From NCBI RefSeq assembly GCF_007667275.1, contig NZ_VDQT01000004.1, positions 372,001 to 436,000 on the forward strand: 64,000 nt of DNA, written 5' to 3'. Position numbers and translations under genes: made by a program. A model generated the notes under the pieces. That model worked only from the letters and a program-made list of their open reading frames with translations, had not been told where the DNA came from and searched no databases. The first letter of the stretch is position 1. The number at the start of each line of letters is the position of its first letter. Positions 26,267 through 34,839 of this stretch are shown here, piece after piece. The stretch is from Stenotrophomonas rhizophila (lineage in GTDB: Bacteria > Pseudomonadota > Gammaproteobacteria > Xanthomonadales > Xanthomonadaceae).

Positions 26267-27694
26267 ATGATGTCAGGCCGTCTGTGGTTCTTTAAACGCT
26301 GGCGGCCGCGCTCCCTGCAGGCACGCCAGCTGCTGGCTGCCAGTGTGAGCCTGATCGCCTTCCTGGCGATCGCGGGCTACGCGCTCGATGCCGCGTTTGC
26401 CGACACCGCGCGGGCCAACCTGCGCGAGCGCCTGAAGAACTACGCTACTGCGTATGCGGCCGGCATCGACTTCACCCGCGACCGCTCGTTGTACATTCGC
26501 GAGCAGCCGCCGGATCCCCGTTTCGACGTTCCCGGCAGCGGCCTGTACCTGCAGGTCGTGATGCCGGACGGCAAAGGCAATTCCATGTCGGCCGAAGGCC
26601 CGATGCTGCCCACCGTGGGCGGCGGGCTGCTGGCGCCGCGACAGGAAGTATTCGAAGGCCCGTTGCCGATGATCCAGATTGACGGCAGCGAAGGCTCGGT
26701 GTACCGCTATGGGCTGGGCCTGGTGTGGGACGCCGACGCCGATCCGGCCACCGAGTTCCCGTACACCATCTACGTGATGGAAGACTCGCGTGCGCTGGGC
26801 GCGCAGCTGCGGGTGTTCCGTGGCCGGGTCTGGTTCTGGATGGGTGGTGCGGGCCTGATCCTGCTGCTGTTGCAGACGGTGATCCTGCAGTGGAGCCTGC
26901 GTCCGATGCGGCGCGTGATCACCGAGCTGACCAAGGTGCAGCGCGGTGAAACCGAGCGCATGAGCGAACGCCACCCGCGCGAGCTGGAACCGCTGACCGA
27001 CAGCATCAACGCGCTGATCGAAAGCGAACGCGAAAACCTCGAGCGCCAGCGCAATACCCTGGCCGACCTGGCGCACAGCCTGAAAACGCCGTTGGCGGTA
27101 CTGCGCACGCAGCTGGACAGTGGTGCGCACGACCAGGACCTGCGCGAGGAATTCGACGTGCAGCTGCGGCGCATGAACAACCTGGTCGGGTACCAGCTGG
27201 CGCGCGCGGCCTCGTCCGGCCACAAGCTGTTCTCGGCCCCGTTGCCGATCGAGTCCAACGCCGAGGAAATCGTGCGTGGGCTGGAGAAGGTGTACGCGTC
27301 CAAGGGTGTGCTGTGCGAGTTCGACATCGACGAAGCGGCGCGCTTCCACGGCGAGCCGGGCGACCTGCAGGAACTGCTGGGTAACCTGCTGGAAAACGCG
27401 TTCAAGTGGGCCAACCGCCGCGTGCTGCTCACTGCCAAGCCACTGAGCGCGCCGGGCGTGCGCCGCGCCGGCCTGCTGCTGTCGGTGGACGACGACGGCC
27501 CGGGCATCGCACCGGAAGACATCGCCAAAGTGCTGCAGCGTGGCGTGCGTGGCGATGAGCGCGTGCAGGGTCACGGCATCGGCCTGTCGATCGTGCAGGA
27601 CCTGATCAAGGATTACCGCGGCGAATTGCAGGTGAAGCGCTCGCCGGAACTGGGTGGCGCGCGGTTTGAAGTAAAGTTGCCGCCCGGGCCGTAA
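26267..27694 (+). CDS. phoQ: Sensor histidine kinase PhoQ
   Basis: 475 residues with two membrane helices (about 20-45 and 185-205) enclosing a periplasmic sensor. The phospho-acceptor is His270 in LADLAHSLKTPLAVLRTQL, and the ATPase domain has NLLENAFKWANRR, DDGPGIAPED and GHGIGLSIVQDL. The H-box form HSLKTPL is that of PhoQ kinases. Acidic patches typical of divalent-cation sensing in enteric PhoQ are less obvious, so the signal may differ. Confidence 0.92.
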   Translation: MMSGRLWFFKRWRPRSLQARQLLAASVSLIAFLAIAGYALDAAFADTARANLRERLKNYATAYAAGIDFTRDRSLYIREQPPDPRFDVPGSGLYLQVVMPDGKGNSMSAEGPMLPTVGGGLLAPRQEVFEGPLPMIQIDGSEGSVYRYGLGLVWDADADPATEFPYTIYVMEDSRALGAQLRVFRGRVWFWMGGAGLILLLLQTVILQWSLRPMRRVITELTKVQRGETERMSERHPRELEPLTDSINALIESERENLERQRNTLADLAHSLKTPLAVLRTQLDSGAHDQDLREEFDVQLRRMNNLVGYQLARAASSGHKLFSAPLPIESNAEEIVRGLEKVYASKGVLCEFDIDEAARFHGEPGDLQELLGNLLENAFKWANRRVLLTAKPLSAPGVRRAGLLLSVDDDGPGIAPEDIAKVLQRGVRGDERVQGHGIGLSIVQDLIKDYRGELQVKRSPELGGARFEVKLPPGP

Positions 27695-27703
27695 GTTCAG
27701 AGC

Positions 27704-27805
27704 GTACCGACCAACGGTCGGTACCTACCCGCATGGCCGTTTCCCGGTAGGTACCGACCGTTGGTCGGTACGCCTTCCAGGTAGGTACCGACTGTCAGTC
27801 GGTAC
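27704..27805. repeat. Cluster of three SMAG/REP palindromes
   Basis: One minus-oriented element (27704-27728) faces a plus-oriented GTAG element (27747-27771), both with GTACCGACC arms; a third plus element (27781-27805) has the variant loop ACTGTCAGT. The third overlaps the last codons and stop of mtfA. Confidence 0.9.
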
Positions 27806-28592
27806 GAACGCCAACCGAAGGCGGCGCCCCATAAAACCGCCGCAGATGCCGTGCAACCATCGGCATCTCCGCTTCAAGCACATCCGGCGCCGAGAAGTGA
27901 TATTCGGTCGCCACCGCAAAGAACTCATCCGGCCCTTCGCTGGCATACGGATCAATCACCGTTTCCTGGCCGTCATCCACCTGCGCGCACAGCGCGTCAT
28001 ACGCCTGCTGGAAATCCGCCGCCCACTGCTTCTGCCAGTCACGCGGCAACGGTGGCGTGCCATCGAGCACGCCGTCGAGCACATCGATGCGATGCGCCAT
28101 CTCATGCACCACCACACACGCGCCTTCGTGCGGATGCTTCAGCTCGGCCTGCACGTCATGCCAGGACAGCAGCAACGGACCATTGTGCGAGACCTGGCCG
28201 ATCGCTTCTTCTTCCCACTCGTGCAGCACGCCGTCTTCGTCCATCTCGCTCTGCGGCACGATGAAGCCTTCGGGGTACACCAGCACCTGCGACCAGCCGC
28301 GAAGTCCCACCTCGCCCAGTTCCAGCAACGGCAGGCAGCACAGCGCGGCAATCAGCACCGCGTCATCGTCGCCCAGCTGCAGACCGCCGATCGGCGTGAT
28401 GGTCTTGCCGTGCAGGAACGCCGCCGCCAGCTCGCGCAGGCGTTGCTGGCGAGCAGGCGGGACGCCACGCAGCCACGCGCTGCGCTGGCAGGTGCGTTGC
28501 CAGGCGGTATCGGGAATCGGGCGCGGTGCCGACCGCAGCCAGCGCAACAACGACTGGATCAGCGGAACATGCCTGGCAGGAAGCTGTGCCAT
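27795..28592 (-). CDS. mtfA: MtfA-family zinc metallopeptidase
   Basis: 265 residues. The zinc motif HEMAH lies in VVVHEMAHRIDVLDG, with the downstream acidic ligand region EFFAVATEYHF, as in MtfA (YeeI). MtfA is an aminopeptidase-like protein that in E. coli binds the Mlc repressor and so affects glucose uptake; an Mlc link in this organism is not shown. Its final residues (VRTD and stop) are encoded inside a SMAG palindrome. Its start overlaps the upstream small gene by 34 bases. Confidence 0.9.
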   Translation of the reverse strand: MAQLPARHVPLIQSLLRWLRSAPRPIPDTAWQRTCQRSAWLRGVPPARQQRLRELAAAFLHGKTITPIGGLQLGDDDAVLIAALCCLPLLELGEVGLRGWSQVLVYPEGFIVPQSEMDEDGVLHEWEEEAIGQVSHNGPLLLSWHDVQAELKHPHEGACVVVHEMAHRIDVLDGVLDGTPPLPRDWQKQWAADFQQAYDALCAQVDDGQETVIDPYASEGPDEFFAVATEYHFSAPDVLEAEMPMVARHLRRFYGAPPSVGVRTD

Positions 28593-28843
28593 TTCGGCGC
28601 GCGCAGGCGCGGCAGCACGTCATCGTCGCCACCACCGCCGGTGCTGCCGGGTGCCGTGGCACTGGGCTTGACCGTGGTCGGGGCAGGGGCCGCCGGCGCG
28701 GTGGTCTGCGTCGTACGTTCGCTCTCGGCCGCCGAATACACGCAGCCACCCCGGCCCGCGCTGGCCAGCGCATCGGAAGCGTGCGCGGCAAGGGGGGCCA
28801 TCAACAGGATCAGGCAATGGGCGAACGGGCGCATCGTCAACAT
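28559..28843 (-). CDS. Small secreted protein overlapping mtfA
   Basis: 94 residues with a signal peptide (ILLMAPLAAHA) and one following Cys, a Thr/Ala/Pro-rich middle, and a C-terminus APKWHSFLPGMFR. It overlaps the start of mtfA by 34 bases in another frame, an arrangement that suggests coupled translation. No known domain is visible. The secretion signal supports a real gene, but codon evidence is limited by its short length. Confidence 0.65.
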   Translation of the reverse strand: MLTMRPFAHCLILLMAPLAAHASDALASAGRGGCVYSAAESERTTQTTAPAAPAPTTVKPSATAPGSTGGGGDDDVLPRLRAPKWHSFLPGMFR

Positions 28844-28956
28844 CCGGAAGGGCGAAAGGGGTCAATCTTCGATTCTAGCCCGATTCACGGCCTCAATTGG
28901 AACCCCTCCCCAAAGCGCGCCCGGTCGCTTTCCCGCATAATTTTGTCCATCAACCG

Positions 28957-29934
28957 ATGGAAGCTGCCGTGGACGACCGCCAACTGCTGGCCAAACTGGG
29001 CGCCGGGCGCCTGTCCGGCGACGCGCTGGCGCGTGAGCTCGGCCAGACCCGCGCCGCCATTTGGAAGCGGATTCAAGGACTTAGGGCGGCCGGCGTAGAG
29101 ATCGACGGCCGCGCCGGTGACGGCTACCAGCTGCAGCAGCGGCTGGAACTGCTGGACCCTGCGTCCATCCTGGGGATGCTGCCGGCCCCGCTGGCGGAGA
29201 GCCTAAACACTCTGGACGTGGCCTGGAGCGTAGGCTCGACCAACTCTGAATTGCTGCGCTGCAGCGCGCCCGAGCGCGGTGCCCGGGTGCTGCTGGCCGA
29301 GCGCCAGACCGGCGGCCGCGGTCGCCGTGGACGGGCGTGGGCCTCGCCGCTGGCCGCGCATGTGTATCTGTCGGTGCTGCGCGGTTTCGCCGGTGGGCTG
29401 TCGCGCCTGGGCGGGCTGAGCCTGGTGGCCGGCGTGGCGGTGGCTGAGGCGCTGCACGCGCACGGCGTCGCCCAGGTCGGCCTGAAATGGCCCAACGACA
29501 TCGTGGTCGACGGCCAAAAACTGGGTGGGCTGCTGGTGGAGGGCGGCGGTGAGTTCGCCGGCCCGGCGCGCGCGGTGATCGGGCTGGGCATCAACGTGCG
29601 CATGCCGCCCGCGTTCGCGGCCGAGATCACCCAGCCGTGGACCGACCTGGCCACCTTGCTGGGCGAAGACGTGGGCCGCAATAAAGTGGTCGCATGGCTG
29701 CTGGCGGCATTGCTGCCGGCCCTGGACGACTTCGAGCGCGACGGCCTGGCCCCGTTCCTGCCGCGTTATGCCGCACTGGACAGCCTGTCCGGGCGCAGCG
29801 TGCGGGTGGATGACAATGGGGTACTGCATGAAGGGACCGCGTTGGGGCTGGCCGAAGACGGCGCACTGCGGGTGCGCATCGAGGGCAGCGAACGGGTGTT
29901 CCATGCCGGGGAAGTCAGCGTGAGGGCGCAATGA
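28957..29934 (+). CDS. birA: Biotin-protein ligase / biotin operon repressor
   Basis: 325 residues from ATG 28957 (GTG 28969 is a close alternative). An N-terminal winged helix (about 8-60, LSGDALARELGQTRAAIWKR) precedes the ligase domain with the biotinyl-AMP loop GGRGRRGRAW and KWPNDIVVDGQKLGG, and ends in a C-terminal SH3-like domain. It attaches biotin to acetyl-CoA carboxylase, and the DNA-binding domain suggests it can also repress biotin genes. ATGA overlap with coaX. Confidence 0.95.
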   Translation: MEAAVDDRQLLAKLGAGRLSGDALARELGQTRAAIWKRIQGLRAAGVEIDGRAGDGYQLQQRLELLDPASILGMLPAPLAESLNTLDVAWSVGSTNSELLRCSAPERGARVLLAERQTGGRGRRGRAWASPLAAHVYLSVLRGFAGGLSRLGGLSLVAGVAVAEALHAHGVAQVGLKWPNDIVVDGQKLGGLLVEGGGEFAGPARAVIGLGINVRMPPAFAAEITQPWTDLATLLGEDVGRNKVVAWLLAALLPALDDFERDGLAPFLPRYAALDSLSGRSVRVDDNGVLHEGTALGLAEDGALRVRIEGSERVFHAGEVSVRAQ

Positions 29935-30668
29935 GCGACTGGTTGTTCGATCTGGGGAATTCGCGCTTCAAGTTCGCGCCGCTGAACGGCAACCGCGCCG
30001 GCGATGTACAGGCGTGGCCGCATGGCGCCGAAGCGATGCCGGCCGATGCCCTGGCCCTGCTGCCCAGCGGCGATACGGCCTACGTTGCCAGCGTCGCAGC
30101 GGCCTCCCTCACCGCCAGCATGCTGGACGTGCTGCGCGCTCGCTTCACCCACGTGCGGGTCGCGCACACCGAAGCCAGCTGCGCGGGCGTGCGTATCGCC
30201 TATGCGGACCCGTCGAAGTTCGGCGTGGACCGCTACCTCGCCCTCATCGCCGCCGCGGATCGCGGCGAGGCGGTGCTGGTGGCGGGCGTGGGCACCGCGC
30301 TCACCATCGACCTGCTGGATGCCGGGGGCCAGCATCATGGCGGCCGCATTGCGGCCTCGCCCACCACCATGCGCGAAGCGCTGCATGCACGTGCGGTGCA
30401 GCTGCCGGCGTCGGGCGGCGAGTACAGCGAGTTCGCCAACGACACCGCCGACGCGCTTGCCTCCGGTTGCGATGGCGCAGCCGTGGCGTTGATCGAGCGC
30501 AGCCGCGTGCAGGCCGCCGACGTGTTGGGCAGCCTGCCGGCGCTGCTGGTGCATGGCGGCGGCGCCCCGGCACTGATGCCGTTGCTGGGCGATGCGCAGT
30601 TGCAACCAGCGCTTGTGCTGGATGGTCTGGCGCGCTGGGCGGTGCATCAGCCACCGGCGGCAAGGTAG
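29931..30668 (+). CDS. coaX: Type III pantothenate kinase
   Basis: 245 residues. The actin-fold motifs DLGNSRFK (phosphate 1), FGVDRYLALIAA and GVGTALTIDLLD identify CoaX. It phosphorylates pantothenate in the first step of CoA synthesis and is insensitive to CoA feedback. birA-coaX is a common bacterial pair. Confidence 0.95.
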   Translation: MSDWLFDLGNSRFKFAPLNGNRAGDVQAWPHGAEAMPADALALLPSGDTAYVASVAAASLTASMLDVLRARFTHVRVAHTEASCAGVRIAYADPSKFGVDRYLALIAAADRGEAVLVAGVGTALTIDLLDAGGQHHGGRIAASPTTMREALHARAVQLPASGGEYSEFANDTADALASGCDGAAVALIERSRVQAADVLGSLPALLVHGGGAPALMPLLGDAQLQPALVLDGLARWAVHQPPAAR

Positions 30669-30677
30669 GATCGCCGC

Positions 30678-31526
30678 ATGCTTACCCGTGCCCTGATCGT
30701 CGTACTGGCCATCCTCAACGTCGGTGTCGCGCTGTGGTGGATGCTGCGCGGCGAACCCGTACCGACGCCACCGGCAGAACCTCCCACTGGCGTGGCCAGA
30801 CTGCAGCTGCTCGACACCCCGAACGCGGCAGCAGCGCCGGCCCCCTCGGCCGCGCAGCCCGCCGCCGCCAGCACGGCCCTGGCAGACGCCACCCCGGCAC
30901 CGCCAAAACCAGCGGCCCCAACCACCCCGGCACCCGCCGCACCACCACCAGCACCGTCGACCGCACCCGCACCATCAAACGTGCCCGCACCGTCCACCGC
31001 GTCGGTAGCGCCGGCCGTTGGCCGGCCCACGGAAACCCCACCGGCGCCCGCACCCCCCGCGCCCCTCCAATGCATCAGCCTTGGCCCCTTTGCCGATCGC
31101 GACACCGCCATGGCTGCCCAGGGCAACGCCGGCACCCTGCTCCAGCGCTCGCGCCTGCGGGAGGTCGCAAAGCCCGGTGCCAGCAGCACCTACCGGGTGA
31201 TGCTGCCGGCCGCCGCCAGCCGCGAAGAGGCCCAGGCCACGGTCAAGCGGATCGCCGCCGCCGGCATCAGCGATTACTACATCATGGCCCAGGGCGAAGA
31301 CACCAACGCCATTGCCTTGGGGCAGTACCGCAACCGTGAAGGCGCCGAGCGGCGGATGGCCGCGCTGGCGGCCGCCGGCTTCAGCGCCCGCCTGGTCGGC
31401 GGCGCCGCAGGCACGGCCCAGTGGTGGGTGGACGCGGCCCTGGCCGGGCAGGCCACCCCCTCAGCAGCCCGCCAGCGCAGCGGCGCGGCGCAGCAGCGCT
31501 CGCTGGAATGCGCGGGCTTGCGCTAG
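30678..31526 (+). CDS. Membrane-anchored SPOR-domain protein
   Basis: 282 residues: one N-terminal membrane helix (5-23), a Pro/Ala-rich linker (28-130), and a SPOR-like C-terminal region (about 131-265, with CISLGPFADRDTAM and ALGQYRNREGAERRMAALA). SPOR domains bind denuded peptidoglycan at division sites, so a septal role is plausible. The linker residues 110-117 (VAPAVGRP) are encoded by a SMAG-like palindrome. It follows coaX by 9 bases and ends 40 bases before tRNA-Thr. Confidence 0.85.
   Translation: MLTRALIVVLAILNVGVALWWMLRGEPVPTPPAEPPTGVARLQLLDTPNAAAAPAPSAAQPAAASTALADATPAPPKPAAPTTPAPAAPPPAPSTAPAPSNVPAPSTASVAPAVGRPTETPPAPAPPAPLQCISLGPFADRDTAMAAQGNAGTLLQRSRLREVAKPGASSTYRVMLPAAASREEAQATVKRIAAAGISDYYIMAQGEDTNAIALGQYRNREGAERRMAALAAAGFSARLVGGAAGTAQWWVDAALAGQATPSAARQRSGAAQQRSLECAGLR
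31005..31026 (+). repeat. SMAG-like GTAG palindrome inside a coding sequence
   Basis: GTAG then CGCCGGCC-GTT-GGCCGGC, the same element as the intergenic copy at 61219-61240, lies in frame in the SPOR-protein linker. Confidence 0.8.
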
Positions 31527-31565
31527 AATCGCCGTCCGCGCCGGCAATGCCGTCGCCGTGCCTTT

Positions 31566-31641
31566 GCCGGCATAGCTCAGTTGGTAGAGCAACCGCCTTG
31601 TAAGCGGTAGGTCCCCAGTTCGAATCCGGGTGTCGGCACCA
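31566..31641 (+). tRNA. tRNA-Thr (anticodon TGT)
   Basis: The acceptor stem GCCGGCA (31566-31572) pairs with TGTCGGC (31631-31637) with one G-T pair. D-arm AGCTCAGTTGGTAGAGC, anticodon loop CTTGTAA and T-arm GTTCGAATC are all present, and CCA is encoded at 31639-31641. Confidence 0.97.
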
Positions 31642-32078
31642 GCTTCCGCGGAATCGCGATAGACGCATCCCGCGGACGGCACTCACTGATACAGCGATTC
31701 GAGAACACAATCGCGTTCCGCAACTTTCGCGGCCCCGCAGCGCAGGACGAATGTGGATTGATATTTGCCGATCGGGATCCGCAGAAGAAGCTGACGCAAC
31801 TGCTGCGAAGGATGCGTCGGCACAATCCAGTTCCGAATCAGCTTGGCGGATACCGGTCATTGGAACTTCGCCGCGTCCTTGAGGATCCCGTCTACCGGGA
31901 TTCGAAGCACTCGCTGCTTATCCAGTCCGCAGACTTGTGCGCCTTCCTGCTCTACCAACGCCTTGCCCCGAATGGGTACATGCGCAGGAAGGGCGGCAAC
32001 CACTACTTCGAACGCCTCGCACCGATGCTGTACAGGGCAGCCAGCGCCTCTGACCCGGAAGGCATCGTCAGGCTGTAA
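31642..32078 (+). pseudogene. DUF3800 protein, 5'-truncated remnant at tRNA-Thr
   Basis: An open frame continues from the tRNA 3' end (FRGIAIDASRGRHSLIQRFE onward) to the stop at 32076-32078. Segments such as LLRRMRRHNPVPNQ and LIQSADLCAFLLYQRLAPN fit the middle and C-terminus of DUF3800 proteins, which have a nuclease-like fold and travel with mobile elements. The N-terminal third, including the first catalytic Asp region, is missing, and no start codon with an RBS is seen before TTG 31758. The break at the CCA end suggests integration at the tRNA followed by deletion. Confidence 0.75.
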
Positions 32079-32081
32079 AAC

Positions 32082-32107
32082 AAAAAAAAGGGCACCTTTC
32101 GGTGCCC
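32082..32107 (-). terminator. Terminator for the minus-strand roadblock/GTPase cassette
   Basis: Stem GGGCACC/GGTGCCC (32090-32096 and 32101-32107) is flanked on the plus strand by eight As (32082-32089), which become a U run on the minus transcript after the stem. Confidence 0.85.
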
Positions 32108-32232
32108 GGGTAGATCCTACTGGGCAGACGAGCTGCCGGTTAGATCTGAACTGAAGGTACCACGGATGCCGGGCATCCGTATCTTCAATTTTTCCAATGA
32201 TTTCGGCGGTTTTGATAGTTCAAGCCACGCAT

Positions 32233-32772
32233 TCAGTTCGCTTCCGCATACCGATACGACAGCAGCGACTTCACCAGGAACGTCACCTGCGTGGCCGAGC
32301 GTGCGTCCACGCGCATTACCGGCAGGCGGTGGCCAGCGTCGAAAAGTGCATTGCGGAACTCCGGGATCAACAGTGCCGGATGTTCATCGGTACGGGTCAC
32401 GCCCACCGCCAGGCTGGCCTCCGGGGCGATGCGCGAGAACTCCTGCAGCAGCTCCAGCGTCGAGGCCACCGGGTCAGGGTGCCCTGCGCTGACCAGCACG
32501 ATCACGCCCAGCGCGCCTTCGCAGACCATCGGCCACATGAAGTCGAGGTAGCGTTGTCCGGGTACGCCGTAGACGTGCAGCAGTTCGCCGTCATCCAGTT
32601 CGATCGAGCTGTAATCCAGCGCGACGGTGGTCTCGACCTTGTCGCCCATGGCATCGCTGCTCATCGGCATTTCAGTGCTTACCGGCTCCACGTCGGAGAT
32701 CGCGCGGACGGCGGTGGTCTTGCCGGCGCCCATGCTGCCGACGAACACCAGCTTGTTGGCAGGCAGGCTCAT
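32233..32772 (-). CDS. Small Ras-like GTPase (COG2229/CvnD-like)
   Basis: 179 residues from ATG 32772, coupled by ATGA to the gene before it. P-loop GSMGAGKT (12-19), a G3-like VYGVPGQ where most GTPases have DxxGQ, and a G4-like TRTD are present. This matches the GTPases that accompany roadblock proteins in MglA-like and Streptomyces conservon systems. The change at G3 may alter hydrolysis and make it depend on a roadblock partner. It probably acts as the switch of this cassette at the membrane or cell pole. Confidence 0.87.
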   Translation of the reverse strand: MSLPANKLVFVGSMGAGKTTAVRAISDVEPVSTEMPMSSDAMGDKVETTVALDYSSIELDDGELLHVYGVPGQRYLDFMWPMVCEGALGVIVLVSAGHPDPVASTLELLQEFSRIAPEASLAVGVTRTDEHPALLIPEFRNALFDAGHRLPVMRVDARSATQVTFLVKSLLSYRYAEAN

Positions 32773-33731
32773 GATTGGGCTCCCTGGAACAGGTTCAGGC
32801 CGAAGCGTCGTGCCACCCACGAGAAGAAGCGTGAGTCGCTGGCGTCTTTACGGCGTTGTGTACGGGGCACGGCGGCGTCCTGGTTCAATGCGAGGCCACT
32901 GGCGACAGCAGCGCAGAAGAGCGATTGCACCGTGTGGCGCGGAATCTGGCAAGCCGCGGCCAATGCCGCAGGCTGCCACGGGCGGGCGTGCAGGCAGGCG
33001 ATGGCCAGCAGCCACGTGCCGGGCACGTCGTCGGCATCCAGGTCGGGCCAATGGCGCAGCTTCAACGTTGCGTGTTCGGCAACCGGGGGCAGCAGCGCGG
33101 GGCGGTGGCGCGCGATGCAGAAATACAGCGCTTCGAACGAATGCCGCTGCGGCAGCCGGTACGCGTACTGGTGCTGGAACGTGGCCGCATCGATGGGGCT
33201 GGCCGACCAGGCCACGTCGTCCAGTTGTGCCACCACGTCCGCCAGCGTGGTGCCGGGGGCCAGCGCGATGCTGCGCGTGGCGCTGTCGACCAGCACGGTG
33301 ATGCCGCCACGCTGCAGCAGGTGCAGTGCCGATGCAGCGGAATCCGCCGACGCCAGCTGCAGCAGCAGCGGCGTGCCCTGTGCGTCGCGCTCGCCACCCA
33401 TGCCAGGCGTGGCCAGCAGCAGGCTGGAAAGCTGTTCGTTGATGTCGCGCACGGTGGCGCCATGCGGCAGCCGTCCCGGTGCCGCGTCGGCATGGCGGCG
33501 CGCGACGGACAGGATGGGTACGTTGACCGCGTTCGCTTCGCTGAGCGCGCGGGCAGCATCCGCGTGGTCCAGGCCGATCACCAGCAGGTCGCAGGCGTCG
33601 CCGGACCAGGGCTGCAGCAGCACCTCCATGCGCTCGGCAAGCAGCATCGAGCAGGCCAGTTTCAGCCGGGTCTGGTGCAGCATGTCCAGGCCGGCAGCGG
33701 CAACGCGGAAGGAACGTGTGGGGGTATTCAT
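32769..33731 (-). CDS. Uncharacterised protein of the roadblock/GTPase cassette
   Basis: 320 residues from ATG 33731. I do not recognise a named family. The N-terminal part alternates strands and helices like a degenerate receiver domain (CDLLVIGLDHADAARALSEA), with no phospho-acceptor Asp in the usual setting. The C-terminal third (PGTWLLAIACLHARPWQP, then AACQIPRHTVQSLFCAAVAS) could be a winged helix. It takes the place that DUF742 holds in conservons, between roadblock and GTPase. Translational coupling with the GTPase suggests a complex. Confidence 0.75.
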   Translation of the reverse strand: MNTPTRSFRVAAAGLDMLHQTRLKLACSMLLAERMEVLLQPWSGDACDLLVIGLDHADAARALSEANAVNVPILSVARRHADAAPGRLPHGATVRDINEQLSSLLLATPGMGGERDAQGTPLLLQLASADSAASALHLLQRGGITVLVDSATRSIALAPGTTLADVVAQLDDVAWSASPIDAATFQHQYAYRLPQRHSFEALYFCIARHRPALLPPVAEHATLKLRHWPDLDADDVPGTWLLAIACLHARPWQPAALAAACQIPRHTVQSLFCAAVASGLALNQDAAVPRTQRRKDASDSRFFSWVARRFGLNLFQGAQS

Positions 33732-33805
33732 GCGGGTCACGCAGCAGCGCGGCGGCGGCCGCACCACGTCCGCTCACGGACGTGGTGCGGCACGGGCGCC
33801 TGCGA

Positions 33806-34165
33806 TCAGCTGAAGTCCAGGGTCTTTTCGAAGGCCTTCAGTTCATGACGCGACATGGCCAGGTTGGCCTTGCTGCGGTCCATCACCACGTACAGGAACA
33901 GCAGCGGGTTGCTTTCCAGGGGGCGGATCAGGTGGTACTGGGTGGTCAGGGTGATCAGCAGGTCTTCCAGCGTGTCCGACAGGCCCAGCGACTCGGCCAC
34001 GCGACGCTTGGCGCGCACCACTTCGGTGTTGCCGGCCGCGGCCAGTTCCAGGTTGATGTTGCCGCCGCCGACCATGGCCAGGGCCATGCCGCTGTCACCG
34101 TCGACCAGCGCGGCGCCGACGAAACCGGCGAGCGAATTGAGCTTTTCCAGATTGAGATTGGGCAC
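33806..34165 (-). CDS. Roadblock/LC7-like protein (second of two)
   Basis: 119 residues from GTG 34165, which has GGAT and an A-rich track upstream; the longer frame is GC-rich shadow sequence. The pattern FVGAALVDGDSGMALAMVGG then LITLTTQYHLIRPL is roadblock-like. In relatives these dimers serve as GTPase-activating or scaffold partners of small GTPases. Its neighbours are another roadblock-like gene and the cassette's GTPase. Confidence 0.75.
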   Translation of the reverse strand: MPNLNLEKLNSLAGFVGAALVDGDSGMALAMVGGGNINLELAAAGNTEVVRAKRRVAESLGLSDTLEDLLITLTTQYHLIRPLESNPLLFLYVVMDRSKANLAMSRHELKAFEKTLDFS

Positions 34166-34241
34166 GTAAATCCTTTTTACTTCAAGCAGTGGGAGGGGCA
34201 GGCCAGGGCCTGCCATAAGGGCACAGCGAAATCGGTAGGGC

Positions 34242-34694
34242 TCAGGCCGCGCGGACGCGCAGCACGGCGTCGAGGCGGCTGGCGCAATCGCGCGCGTTGA
34301 AAAGCAGCACCGCCATGTTGACCTCGTGGCCGGCAACGGCGGTCAGGGTCAGCGGCTTGTCGGCCTGGATGCGGATCAGCACCACATTGCCCAGTTTGGT
34401 GCAGATGGTGGCGTAGTCCGCGTCGCTCAGCGCCAGCTCGCGCGAGACCGTCTCGCCCAGGGTCAGGAAGGAATTGGCCATCGCGGCCAGCCGGCGACCA
34501 TCCACGCCCAGCGTGGAATCCTCGGCCACGGCGCGGCCGTCAGCGGTGGACAGCATCAGCAGGCGCAGGCCCTGCTCGCGTTCGCGCGACTGCTGGAACA
34601 CCTGCTCGATGGCGGCCACGTCATACAGCTGCCGGGCCGGCTGGCTCTCGCCACTGGCGTTGCGGACGATCTGGTGGATGCTGCTGCGCTGCAC
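34242..34694 (-). CDS. Roadblock/LC7-like protein (first of cassette)
   Basis: 150 residues from GTG 34694, chosen because AGGGGG lies 6-7 bases upstream. The roadblock core is visible in LRLLMLSTADGRAVAED, then RRLAAMANSFLTLGETVSRE and IRIQADKPLTLTAVAG. It opens a cassette of four minus-strand genes. No histidine kinase accompanies it, unlike Streptomyces conservons. Confidence 0.78.
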   Translation of the reverse strand: MQRSSIHQIVRNASGESQPARQLYDVAAIEQVFQQSREREQGLRLLMLSTADGRAVAEDSTLGVDGRRLAAMANSFLTLGETVSRELALSDADYATICTKLGNVVLIRIQADKPLTLTAVAGHEVNMAVLLFNARDCASRLDAVLRVRAA

Positions 34695-34839
34695 GTACTG
34701 CCCCCTGAGACAAAACGAAACACGGACCAACCCGTTGCGGGTTAGTCAATCAGTACTGCGAAGAAGTGTGAAATGTAGCACGTAAATTTTGCCAAAATAG
34801 ACAACGTAAGCTAAACCACGGGCGGCTTTCGTCTGCGTC

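Noticed and set aside
31758..32078. Intact small gene starting at TTG 31758
   Set aside because: The frame and family similarity extend upstream to the tRNA end, so this is the tail of a truncated DUF3800 gene rather than a complete gene.
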